Origin: Streptomyces sp. ML-6 | Lineage (GTDB): Bacteria > Actinomycetota > Actinomycetes > Streptomycetales > Streptomycetaceae | Length of the DNA stretch: 64,000 nt | Reading direction: 5' to 3' | Assembly: GCF_030116705.1 (NCBI RefSeq) | Contig: NZ_JAOTIK010000001.1 | Span: 2,251,001 to 2,315,000, forward strand | Part shown: positions 20,533-28,023 of the stretch, piece by piece | How positions within the stretch are numbered: the stretch's first letter is position 1 | How the letters are laid out: each line of letters begins with the position of its first letter | The notes under the pieces: model-generated | The model's database searches: none | Told to the model about the DNA's origin: nothing | The model's input: only the letters and a program-made list of their open reading frames with translations | Program-made: the position numbers and the translations under genes

Positions 20533-20778
20533 GTGAGCGATGTGAGACATGTGCTGGTGCTGCCCGACCGCGACGCCGCGGAGGAGGTGGCCGAAGAGCT
20601 CGCCGACCGTTTCGGGATCGCGGAGGAGCCTCAGCTCGTGCGCGACGCGCTGGCCGGTGAGGACGACGCCGAGGACGCCCAGTGGCTGGTGGTCGTGGAG
20701 GACCCCTCGGGGCGGCTGGACGCCTCGGCGCTCGACGCCTTCGCCGCGGAGTACGAGGGCTGGCTCGAAGCGCCCTGA
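20533..20778 (+). CDS. Small acidic conserved hypothetical protein, 81 aa
   Basis: Unrecognised small cytoplasmic protein, strongly acidic (DRDAAEEVAEELADRFG, GEDDAEDAQW). The pattern of alternating strands and helices around QWLVVVEDPSG and DASALDAFAAEYEGWLEAP suggests a small ferredoxin-like fold, which is inference only. The GTG start has GGGAG 8 nt upstream. It is divergent from holA (103 bp between starts) and convergent with the YceI gene, so it is a stand-alone gene. Confidence 0.75.
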   Translation: MSDVRHVLVLPDRDAAEEVAEELADRFGIAEEPQLVRDALAGEDDAEDAQWLVVVEDPSGRLDASALDAFAAEYEGWLEAP

Positions 20779-20830
20779 CGGGTGGGCCCGCGGACCCGGT
20801 CCCTGAAAGCCATGGGGCGGGGAGGCGGGC

Positions 20831-21715
20831 TCAGTCCTTGGGGACGATCTGGATGTCCATGTCGATGGAGATGCTGGAACCGATGGCCGCGATGCCGCGG
20901 GCCAGCATGGTCTGCCAGGTGAGCGTGAAGTCCTCGCGGTGCAGCTCCGTGGTGGCCCGGCAGGCGGCCCGGGTCTCGCCCTCCAGGCCGTTGCCCACGC
21001 CGAGGTACTGGGTGTCCAGCGTGACGGTACGGCTGACGCCGTGCAGGGTGAGCGCGCCGGTCACGCCCCAGCGGGTGCCGCCCCGGTGGACGAAGCGGTC
21101 GCTGTAGAACTCCATCGTCGGATAGCGCCCGACGTCGAGGAAGTCGCTGGACCGCAGGTGGTCGTCGCGCATCTGGACGTTCGTGTCGATCGACGAGGCG
21201 TCGATGACCACGTGCATGGCCGAGTCCTCCATGCGGTCGGCGATCCGGACGGCGCCCGCGAAGGTGTTGAACCGGCCGTGGATGCGCGCCAGGCCGATGT
21301 GCCGGGCCGTGAAGCCGATCTGCGAGTGCATCGGCTCGACCTCCCAGTCCCCCGGCGCGGGCAGCTGCGGAGGCGTGGCCAGTTGCAGGGTCACGTCGCC
21401 CAGGCTCGCGTGGCCGCTCTCGACGACCGTGGCCGAGGCCTGGAACGGGGTGAAGCCCTCGGCCGTGACGGCCAGTCGGTACTCACCGGCCGGGACGGTG
21501 GCGAGGACGTTGCCGAACGGGTCCGTCTCGCCCCGGAACACCTTGCGGCCCGAGCCGTCCGTGACCACGAACTCGGCCTGCGGCACGATCTCGTTGACGG
21601 GGTCGAGCACCCGGCAGCTGAGCAGTCCCGCGGTGTGCGGCACCTCCAGTCCGGCGAGGGCGTTGCCCTGCCCCGCACCCAGCGCCCGCCTCTTCCCCAG
21701 CCAACGACCGAACAT
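20831..21715 (-). CDS. YceI-family lipid-binding protein with N-terminal carboxypeptidase-regulatory-like domain, 294 aa
   Basis: The C-terminal half is a YceI lipocalin-like barrel (WEVEPMHSQIGFTARHIG, FYSDRF, LTLHGVSRTVTLD, EDFTLTW), a fold that binds polyisoprenoids or other long lipids. Residues 25-110 form a small beta-sandwich of the CarboxypepD regulatory type (GLLSCRVLDPVNEIVPQAEF, PAGEYRLAVTAEGFTPFQ). There is no signal peptide, so it is probably cytoplasmic, unlike many YceI proteins. ATG at 21715 has GGAAG close upstream. It is transcribed alone. Confidence 0.88.
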   Translation of the reverse strand: MFGRWLGKRRALGAGQGNALAGLEVPHTAGLLSCRVLDPVNEIVPQAEFVVTDGSGRKVFRGETDPFGNVLATVPAGEYRLAVTAEGFTPFQASATVVESGHASLGDVTLQLATPPQLPAPGDWEVEPMHSQIGFTARHIGLARIHGRFNTFAGAVRIADRMEDSAMHVVIDASSIDTNVQMRDDHLRSSDFLDVGRYPTMEFYSDRFVHRGGTRWGVTGALTLHGVSRTVTLDTQYLGVGNGLEGETRAACRATTELHREDFTLTWQTMLARGIAAIGSSISIDMDIQIVPKD

Positions 21716-22096
21716 CTTCCACCTTCCCCGGGTGATTCACCTTGGGGCCTGGCGGCTGGACGTCTCTGTCGGAGCAGCGGCCCACCGACGACCATGCATT
21801 CGACCACCATTGCGGCGTTCGAGGCAAACAGAGCAGCTCGCAGGGGCTTGGGGCGAGGTGTTACCGAAGATCCGAATTGAGTACTCCGTTCCCCGCTCCC
21901 CCGCCGTGCCCGCCCCTCGCCGACGAACCCCCCTTCCGGCCCCGGTGTCCAACCCCACCTTGTGACGTTCACCGCCCCCAACACCGATCGGGCACAAAAC
22001 CGACCGGGCACGACACCGACCGGGCGCGGCGGCGACCGGATCCAGGGGCGACCGCCCACGCCCCCGATCGGGCGCGTCCGCCCGGCGGGACGGTGC
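21716..22096. other. Gap between YceI gene and comEC
   Basis: 381 bp. Minus strand near the YceI gene: GGAAC (21888-21892) is followed 17 nt later by TCT (21868-21870), weakly resembling an ECF sigma promoter. Positions 21983-22030 hold a 16-bp tandem repeat. No gene is supported. Confidence 0.5.
21983..22030. repeat. 16-bp tandem repeat, three units
   Basis: ACCGATCGGGCACAAA, ACCGACCGGGCACGAC and ACCGACCGGGCGCGGC follow each other in register at 21983, 21999 and 22015. A decayed fourth unit starts at 22031. Confidence 0.85.
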
Positions 22097-24721
22097 TCAC
22101 GACCGGCCCACTGCCCGCAACCCGGCCCCGGCTCCCGCCACGGCGATCGCCCCGTCGGTGTCCGTACGCAGCACCACCGCACCACCGGCTCTGAGCGTGT
22201 CGAGGGTACGTGCGGCCGGATGGCCGTAGGGGTTGTCCCGGCCCACGCTCACCAGGGCGATCCTCGGATGCACGCCGCGCAGCAGGGCGGGGTCCTGGTA
22301 TGCGGAGCCGTGGTGGGCGACCTTGAGCACATCCGCTTCGGGCAGGGCGGGATGTCTGCGCAGCAGCCCCTGCTGGGCCGGGGGTTCGAGGTCCCCGAGG
22401 AGCAACAGGGACACTCCGCCGGTCCGGACGTACAGGGTGACGCTGGCGTCGTTCGGCTCCCGCGGCACGGGGTCGATTCCCGGGCCCGACGGCAGCCCAC
22501 CGGGGCCGGCGCCGCCCGCGGGCCACAGGACCCGCCAGTCGAGCGGACCGATCCGGCGGCGCTCACCGGGCGCGGCCCGCACCAGGGGAACGCCCGCCCC
22601 CGCCGCTGTTCTCCGTACGAACGCCACCTGGTCCGGCGGTTCGTCCAGGCTCGTCGTCTGGATCGCCCCCACCGCTCTGCCCCGCAGCACACCGGGCAGC
22701 CCCCGCACGTGGTCCGCGTGGAAGTGCGTCAGGATCAGGAGCGGCACCTCGGTGACCCCGAGATCCCGCAGGCACCGGTCGACGGGCCGGGGGTCGGGAC
22801 CGGCGTCGACGACCACCCCGGCACCGTTCCCCGCCGCCAGCACCAGGGCGTCCCCCTGACCCACGTCGCACATCGCGAACGCCCACCCCGGCGGCGGCCA
22901 CCCGGTCAGCACCCGGGTGAGCGGCACCGGACGCAGCACCGCGAGGACCAGCAGCAGCGCGGCGGCCGAACAGACCCAGGGATGGTGGGCGAACCGGCGG
23001 GCGAGGAGCACCATCAGGGCCGTCAGCCCGGCGAGCAGCACCGCGCCCTTCGCGCCGTCGGGCCAGTCGATCTCCGCCCCGGGCAGGGACGCCCCGGTGC
23101 GGGCCACCGTGGCGATCCACCCGGCCGGCCATCCCGCGACCCGGGCAAGCAGCTCCGCCACCGGCATGCACACCGGCGCCAGGGCGAGCACGGCGAACCC
23201 GAGGACGGTGGCGGGTGCCACCGCGAACTCGGCCAGCAGGTTGCACGGGACCGCCACCAGGCTGACCCGGGAGGCGAGCAGCACGACGACCGGCGCGCAC
23301 ACCGCCTGCGCCGCGGCGGCCGCGGCCAGCGCCTCGGCCGGCCGCGGCGGGACCCCGCGTCGTTGCAACGCGTCGCTCCACCTCGGGGCGATGGTCAGCA
23401 GGGCTCCGGTGGCCAGGACGGAGAGGACGAAGCCGTAACTCCGTGCCAGCCACGGATCGTGGAGCACCAACAGCAGGACCGCGGCGGCCAGCGCGGGGAT
23501 CAGCGATCTGCGGCGTCCCGTGCCGATGGCGAGCAGCGTGATCGATCCGCAGGCCGCCGCCCGCAGGACGCTCGGCTCGGGGCGGCAGACGATGACGAAG
23601 GCGAGGGTGAGCGCGCCGCCGAGCAACGCCGTCATCCGCAACGAGATTCCCAACCGGGGTGCCAGTCCCCGCCGTTCGGCCCGCAGTGCCGTTCCGGGCG
23701 GCCCGATGAGGAGAACGAGCAGGATCGCCAGGTTGGCGCCGGACACCGCCGTCAGGTGGGTGAGGTCGGCCGCCTTGAACGCCTCCCGCAGCTCGGGGGT
23801 GACCCGGGAGGTGTCGCCGACCACCAGTCCCGGCAGCAGCGCCCGCGCATCGGGTTCGAGCCGCTCGGTCGCCCGTCGCAGACCGTCGCGCAGGGCGCCC
23901 GCCGTGCGCTGCGGAAGGGTCGGAGGGCCAGTGATGCGCGGCGGGCCCTTGCCCTCCAGCCGCAGGGCGGCGGCACTGCGTTCCCCCTCGTGCAGCGGTG
24001 GTGCCAGCCGACCGGTGACGCGCAGCCGGGTGGAGGGGAGCAATTGCTGCCACTGCCCCGTCGGTCCGCCAGGCGGAACGATCAGCAGGACCGGTGTGCC
24101 CAGCCGGGTGACTGCCCCGTCGGGTCCGGTCAGGCGGGTGATCTCGGCATCCACGAGGAGGGAGGCGGGTGTGCTGTGGTCGCCGCGCACCTTGGGCACG
24201 GTCTGCCGGGCATCGGACGTGATCGTCACGTCCGCCTCGATCCTCACGAACCGCTGGGCCAGTGTCCGGACCGGCCCCTGCCGTACGTCCGCGCCGTGCA
24301 GCCCGGCCGATGCGGCACCGGCCGCCGCGCAGAGCAGCGCCGCAGCGGTGGCGGTCGCCGTGACGGACGACCGCCACCGGTCGCGTACCGCGCCACCATC
24401 CTCCGACGTCCCTCCTCCGGCTCCTGCGGATCGCCCGCCCGGTGCGGTGTCCGCGCGCGCTCCGGCACTGTCCGGCCTTCGCCGTCCGCTCAGCGCACGG
24501 GTGGCCGACCGGCCCGACACCGCCAGGAGCACCATCGCCGCGCCGGCGCAGAGCAGTACGCCCGCCACCGTCCACTTCCCCGGCGCGCTCAGCGCGAGGG
24601 CCGCCCCGCCCCAGGCCGCCACCGCCGGAGGAACCAGACGAAGATCGACCGGCCCCTCCTGCCGGGGTTCCGAGGCGCCGAGCCGGCTGCTCGACGCCGC
24701 GTGCACGTCCAGATCGCTCAT
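22097..24721 (-). CDS. comEC: ComEC/Rec2-type DNA internalisation protein, 874 aa
   Basis: Polytopic membrane channel for single-stranded DNA uptake. An N-terminal membrane region with an extracytoplasmic beta domain is followed by the competence domain (HLTAVSGANLAILLVLL) with many hydrophobic helices. A C-terminal metallo-beta-lactamase domain contains THFHADHVRGLPG and the later KVAHHGSAYQDP. The ATG at 24721 overlaps the comEA stop codon (ATGA), so the two are co-translated. Full length for the family. Natural transformation is not established for Streptomyces, so a role in DNA uptake is family-based inference. Confidence 0.93.
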   Translation of the reverse strand: MSDLDVHAASSSRLGASEPRQEGPVDLRLVPPAVAAWGGAALALSAPGKWTVAGVLLCAGAAMVLLAVSGRSATRALSGRRRPDSAGARADTAPGGRSAGAGGGTSEDGGAVRDRWRSSVTATATAAALLCAAAGAASAGLHGADVRQGPVRTLAQRFVRIEADVTITSDARQTVPKVRGDHSTPASLLVDAEITRLTGPDGAVTRLGTPVLLIVPPGGPTGQWQQLLPSTRLRVTGRLAPPLHEGERSAAALRLEGKGPPRITGPPTLPQRTAGALRDGLRRATERLEPDARALLPGLVVGDTSRVTPELREAFKAADLTHLTAVSGANLAILLVLLIGPPGTALRAERRGLAPRLGISLRMTALLGGALTLAFVIVCRPEPSVLRAAACGSITLLAIGTGRRRSLIPALAAAVLLLVLHDPWLARSYGFVLSVLATGALLTIAPRWSDALQRRGVPPRPAEALAAAAAAQAVCAPVVVLLASRVSLVAVPCNLLAEFAVAPATVLGFAVLALAPVCMPVAELLARVAGWPAGWIATVARTGASLPGAEIDWPDGAKGAVLLAGLTALMVLLARRFAHHPWVCSAAALLLVLAVLRPVPLTRVLTGWPPPGWAFAMCDVGQGDALVLAAGNGAGVVVDAGPDPRPVDRCLRDLGVTEVPLLILTHFHADHVRGLPGVLRGRAVGAIQTTSLDEPPDQVAFVRRTAAGAGVPLVRAAPGERRRIGPLDWRVLWPAGGAGPGGLPSGPGIDPVPREPNDASVTLYVRTGGVSLLLLGDLEPPAQQGLLRRHPALPEADVLKVAHHGSAYQDPALLRGVHPRIALVSVGRDNPYGHPAARTLDTLRAGGAVVLRTDTDGAIAVAGAGAGLRAVGRS

Positions 24722-25941
24722 GGCCCCACCAACGGCCGGAGATCGGCGAACCGGCGGTCGCCGATCCCATTGACCTCGCGCAGTTCGTCGATGGAACGGA
24801 AACCGCCGTGCCGGGTGCGGTAGTCGACGATGTGCCGGGCGAGGACCGGGCCGACGCCGGGCAGGGTCTCCAGCTGTTCGGCGCTGGCGTTGTTGAGGCT
24901 GACCGGTCCGGCCGCGGAGTTCCCGCCGTCCGCCGCGGTTCCTCCCGCACCACTGGTGGTGGAGGGTCCGGTGGAGCCGGGAGCTGAAGCCCCCGGTGGA
25001 ACGCCCACCACGATCTGCTCCCCGTCCATGAGGAACCGCGCCCGGTTGAGCCCGGCGAGATCGGTCCCGGCCCGGGCACCGCCCGCCGCACGCAGCGCGT
25101 CGGCGACCCGTGCCCCGGACGGCAGTTCATGGATCCCCGGCCGCCGCACCTTTCCGCTGACATCGACGACGATGCGCCCGCCCTGACCTGTCGCGGGTGG
25201 CAGGCCCGGTGACGGCTCGGGCTCTGCGCCGTTCCCCTGCGCGGGGGCCGGTGTCCGGGTGTGCGCCGCCGCCTCGTCGACCGTCCGGGGAGCCCGTACG
25301 GCCTGGGGACGCGCGGACCAGAAATGCATCGCGGCGAAGACCCCGGCGGCGACCAGGACGACGGCGAGCGCGGCGAGAGCCTTGGGCTCCAGACCGCACC
25401 TGAGCTGCAACCACACCGGAACCCGCTCCCGCAGCGCGGGAACCACCCGCTCCCGCCACCGCCCCGACCCGCCGGAGACCGGGGGCACGCCCCCGGCCGT
25501 GGTCGCGCCCGAAACCGACGCCGCCGCCGATACCGGAGCCGGAGCCGAGGGTGGCATCGGGACGGGTCCTGGCCCCCGGAACGTCTCCGGTGCCGAATCC
25601 GGGTCCGGCACCGGGGGCGGGGGCGGGTCCGGCACCGGCGGTGGGGCCGGATCCTCGGCCGCCACCGGAGCCCGCGCGGGAGCGACGCCCAGTACGGGGC
25701 GCGCGACCCGCCCGCCGTACGCCCCTCCCATGAGCGCCTCCGCCCGACGCCGCGCGGCCTCGGCCGCGTCACCGTCCCGCCCGCGCGAGAACCGCCGTCG
25801 GCCGGGCCCCGGGCCTGTGCCTCGCCCGGCGCCGACGCCGAGCATCCGGCCGGGGCGGCTGCGGGCGCGGCCGTCCGTTGCCGGGGCACGGCCGGGGCCG
25901 CTGCCGCTTCCACTGCTTGCACGATGTGATCGAGGAGCCAT
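24718..25941 (-). CDS. comEA: ComEA-type helix-hairpin-helix DNA-binding protein, 407 aa
   Basis: Membrane-anchored DNA receptor. The domain order is a long Pro/Arg-rich cytoplasmic N-terminus (1-190), one transmembrane helix (ALAALAVVLVAAGVFAAMHF, about 190-210), a SLBB domain (IVVDVSGKVRRPGIHEL) and a C-terminal double helix-hairpin-helix (NNASAEQLETLPGVGPVLA and LREVNGIGDRRFADLR). The N-terminal extension is much longer than in Bacillus ComEA but typical of streptomycetes. It overlaps comEC by 4 bp and leads that operon. Confidence 0.92.
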   Translation of the reverse strand: MAPRSHRASSGSGSGPGRAPATDGRARSRPGRMLGVGAGRGTGPGPGRRRFSRGRDGDAAEAARRRAEALMGGAYGGRVARPVLGVAPARAPVAAEDPAPPPVPDPPPPPVPDPDSAPETFRGPGPVPMPPSAPAPVSAAASVSGATTAGGVPPVSGGSGRWRERVVPALRERVPVWLQLRCGLEPKALAALAVVLVAAGVFAAMHFWSARPQAVRAPRTVDEAAAHTRTPAPAQGNGAEPEPSPGLPPATGQGGRIVVDVSGKVRRPGIHELPSGARVADALRAAGGARAGTDLAGLNRARFLMDGEQIVVGVPPGASAPGSTGPSTTSGAGGTAADGGNSAAGPVSLNNASAEQLETLPGVGPVLARHIVDYRTRHGGFRSIDELREVNGIGDRRFADLRPLVGP

Positions 25942-26090
25942 GCCTCACGACGGTAGGCACATCGCCCCGAACCTGCTGAGCGCCCTTGATTTCGGTGGAC
26001 AACCGGCCAGTTGTGGATATCCCGGCCACTCCGAGGAGTGAAAACGGGGAGTGAGGACCCGAGGCCGACGGGCCGGACGGCCTGCCCCGA

Positions 26091-26936
26091 TCAGCGCGGC
26101 GAAACCACTGCCCCGAGCAGTCCGGGCCCGGTGTGCGCACCGATCACCGCGCCCACCTCGCTCACATGCAGATCGACCAGTCCCGGCACCCGCTCGCACA
26201 ACCGCTCGGCGAGCCGCTCGGCACGCTCGGGTGCCCCCAGGTGGTGCACGGCGATGTCCACCCGAGCACTGCCCGCCCGTTCCGCGGCGATCTCCTCCAG
26301 CCGGGCGATCGCCTTCGAGGCGGTCCGCACCTTCTCCAGCAGCTCGATGCGGCCGTCGTCCAGCTGAAGCAGCGGCTTCACGGCGAGCGCCGAGCCCAGC
26401 AGCGCCTGCGCGGCCCCGATCCGGCCCCCTCGGCGCAGATAGTCGAGGGTGTCGACGTAGAAGTACGCGCAGGTGCCCTCGGCCCGCTTCTCCGCCACTG
26501 CGACGGCCTCGTCCAGATTCCCGCCCGCCTCCGTCGTCTCCGCCGCCGCCAGGGCACAGAATCCCAGGGCCATGGCGACCATCCCGGTGTCCACCACCCG
26601 CACCGGAACCGGCGCTTCCTTCGCCGCGAGCAGAGCGGCGTCGTACGTGCCCGAGATCTCGGCCGAGAGGTGCAGCGAGACGATGCCGGCGGCTCCGGCC
26701 TCGGCCGCGGCGCGGTACGTGGCGGCGAAGACCTCCGGGCTGGGCCGGGAAGTGGTCACGGGGCGGCGCTTCTGCAGCGCTGTCGCGAGGGCACGGGCCG
26801 AGGCCTCGGTGCCGTCCTCCAGAGCCTGGTCCCCGAGAACGACGGTCAGCGGCACCGCGGCGATGCCGTGCCGCTCCATCGTCTCGGGCGGCAGGTAGGC
26901 CGTGGAATCGGTGACGATCGCGACATGGCGGGACAT
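26091..26936 (-). CDS. DegV family fatty-acid-binding protein, 281 aa
   Basis: Two-domain DegV fold that carries a fatty acid; in Firmicutes such proteins (FakB) present the lipid to a fatty-acid kinase. Diagnostic features are HVAIVTDSTAYLPPE at the N-terminus, TSRPSPEVFAATY, HLSAEISGTYDAA (lipid carboxylate contacts), DTLDYLRRGGRIG and the terminal GAVIGAHTGPGLLG. No fakA-like kinase gene is nearby. The ATG start at 26936 begins MSRHVAIVTDS. Apparently monocistronic. Confidence 0.93.
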   Translation of the reverse strand: MSRHVAIVTDSTAYLPPETMERHGIAAVPLTVVLGDQALEDGTEASARALATALQKRRPVTTSRPSPEVFAATYRAAAEAGAAGIVSLHLSAEISGTYDAALLAAKEAPVPVRVVDTGMVAMALGFCALAAAETTEAGGNLDEAVAVAEKRAEGTCAYFYVDTLDYLRRGGRIGAAQALLGSALAVKPLLQLDDGRIELLEKVRTASKAIARLEEIAAERAGSARVDIAVHHLGAPERAERLAERLCERVPGLVDLHVSEVGAVIGAHTGPGLLGAVVSPR

Positions 26937-27035
26937 GAGCCGGAGGTTACCCGGCGAGCCCCGGTCCCGGCAGTCCGACCCCGGCCGAATGATCGCTCAG
27001 GATCATTTCGCATCGTTCCGGATCGTTCAGGAGCA

Positions 27036-27077
27036 TGTCCTGACACTGCGGGTCAGCGTGTCCTGACACTGCGGGTC
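27036..27077. repeat. 23-bp-period direct repeat, two copies
   Basis: TGTCCTGACACTGCGGGTC is found identically at 27036-27054 and 27059-27077, separated by 4 nt, in the gap upstream of the DegV gene. Confidence 0.9.
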
Positions 27078-27087
27078 GTCGAACGGC

Positions 27088-27813
27088 TCAGTTCGTCGTC
27101 TCGGGCCGTGCCGTCTTCTGCCACGGATACTCCGCCCGCCGCGGGTCCGGGCCCGTGATCGCCTGGGCCGTGCCGTCGGCCGGGCCGCTCTTCCGCTGCG
27201 GGTCCTGCGGGCCTTGCGGGCCCGCCTCGTCCCGGGACCGTTCCTGTTGCCGGGCCGGTTCGTCGTCCTCCGTCGTCCAGTGCCGAAGCGCTCCCGCCTC
27301 CATGTCGATCTGCGCGTTCAGCGCGTCGAGATCGTCGTCGACGAACCGCCGCGCCCGGTCCCGCGCGGCCCACCGCAGCGAATCCGCGGAGTGCGTGATC
27401 CGTTCCGTGCGCTGCTTCAGGCCGGGCAGCAGCGAGGCGACGGTCGCCCGGTCGGGCTCGCGCTCCAGCCTCTTCAGCTCTTCGTCCAGCTCCCGCCCGT
27501 GCGCGCTCAGCCGCTGGAAGAGGCTCAGTGACTCCGCGAGCGAGGCGTCCTCGACGGCTCCTCGCTGCAGCGCCTCCTGCGTGGCCCGCATGGAGGTGCG
27601 CAGCGCCAGCCGCAGCTGCGCGAGCTCCGCGCCCACGCCCGACTGGCCGTAGCTCTTCGCCCGCAGCGTGGTCTCCTCCACGGTGCGGCGCGCCTGGGTG
27701 ATCGTGCGGTCCACACCGCGCTTCGCCGCACCGACGGCCTTGATGCCCGCGTACACCCCGAGGGCCACGAACGCGAAAAAGAGCAATCCCAGAATCAGGA
27801 TCACGGCTTCCAT
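27088..27813 (-). CDS. Membrane-anchored coiled-coil protein of unknown function, 241 aa
   Basis: Begins with one transmembrane helix (MEAVILILGLLFFAFVALGV, residues 1-20). A cytoplasmic, mostly helical region with heptad-like Leu/Glu/Arg pattern follows (about residues 35-185), then an acidic, Gln/Pro-rich disordered tail ending EYPWQKTARPETTN. ATG at 27813 has GAGGGG 7 nt upstream. No enzymatic motif is visible. It stands between leuS and the DegV gene on the same strand, behind the leuS terminator. Confidence 0.8.
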   Translation of the reverse strand: MEAVILILGLLFFAFVALGVYAGIKAVGAAKRGVDRTITQARRTVEETTLRAKSYGQSGVGAELAQLRLALRTSMRATQEALQRGAVEDASLAESLSLFQRLSAHGRELDEELKRLEREPDRATVASLLPGLKQRTERITHSADSLRWAARDRARRFVDDDLDALNAQIDMEAGALRHWTTEDDEPARQQERSRDEAGPQGPQDPQRKSGPADGTAQAITGPDPRRAEYPWQKTARPETTN

Positions 27814-27877
27814 GAGCGCCCCTCGGATGTCGTCTCGGCTGCCGGAGCAGTCCCGGCCCCTCCACCGTAAACGGAAA

Positions 27878-27916
27878 GGGCAGGCCGAGGGTTCCTTCGG
27901 AACCCCCAACCTGCCC
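27878..27916 (-). terminator. Two-stage terminator hairpin after leuS
   Basis: Outer stem GGGCAGG (27878-27884) with CCTGCCC (27910-27916) and inner stem GGGTTCC (27889-27895) with GGAACCC (27899-27905). On the minus strand it is followed by CTTTCCGTTT. It lies about 110 nt past the leuS stop codon. Confidence 0.75.
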
Positions 27917-28023
27917 GTAGGGGAACGCCCCCACTCTCTCCGTGCTCCGGTCAGCGCCCCCCGAGGGGCGTCCGTACCGTCACTCCACACACATCGGACA
28001 CGTCACGCGTCACCCACCCCACG

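Noticed and set aside
22021..22096. Possible CRISPR-like array from the ACCGACCGGGC repeats
   Set aside because: Units are contiguous 16-mers without spacers and no cas genes are present.
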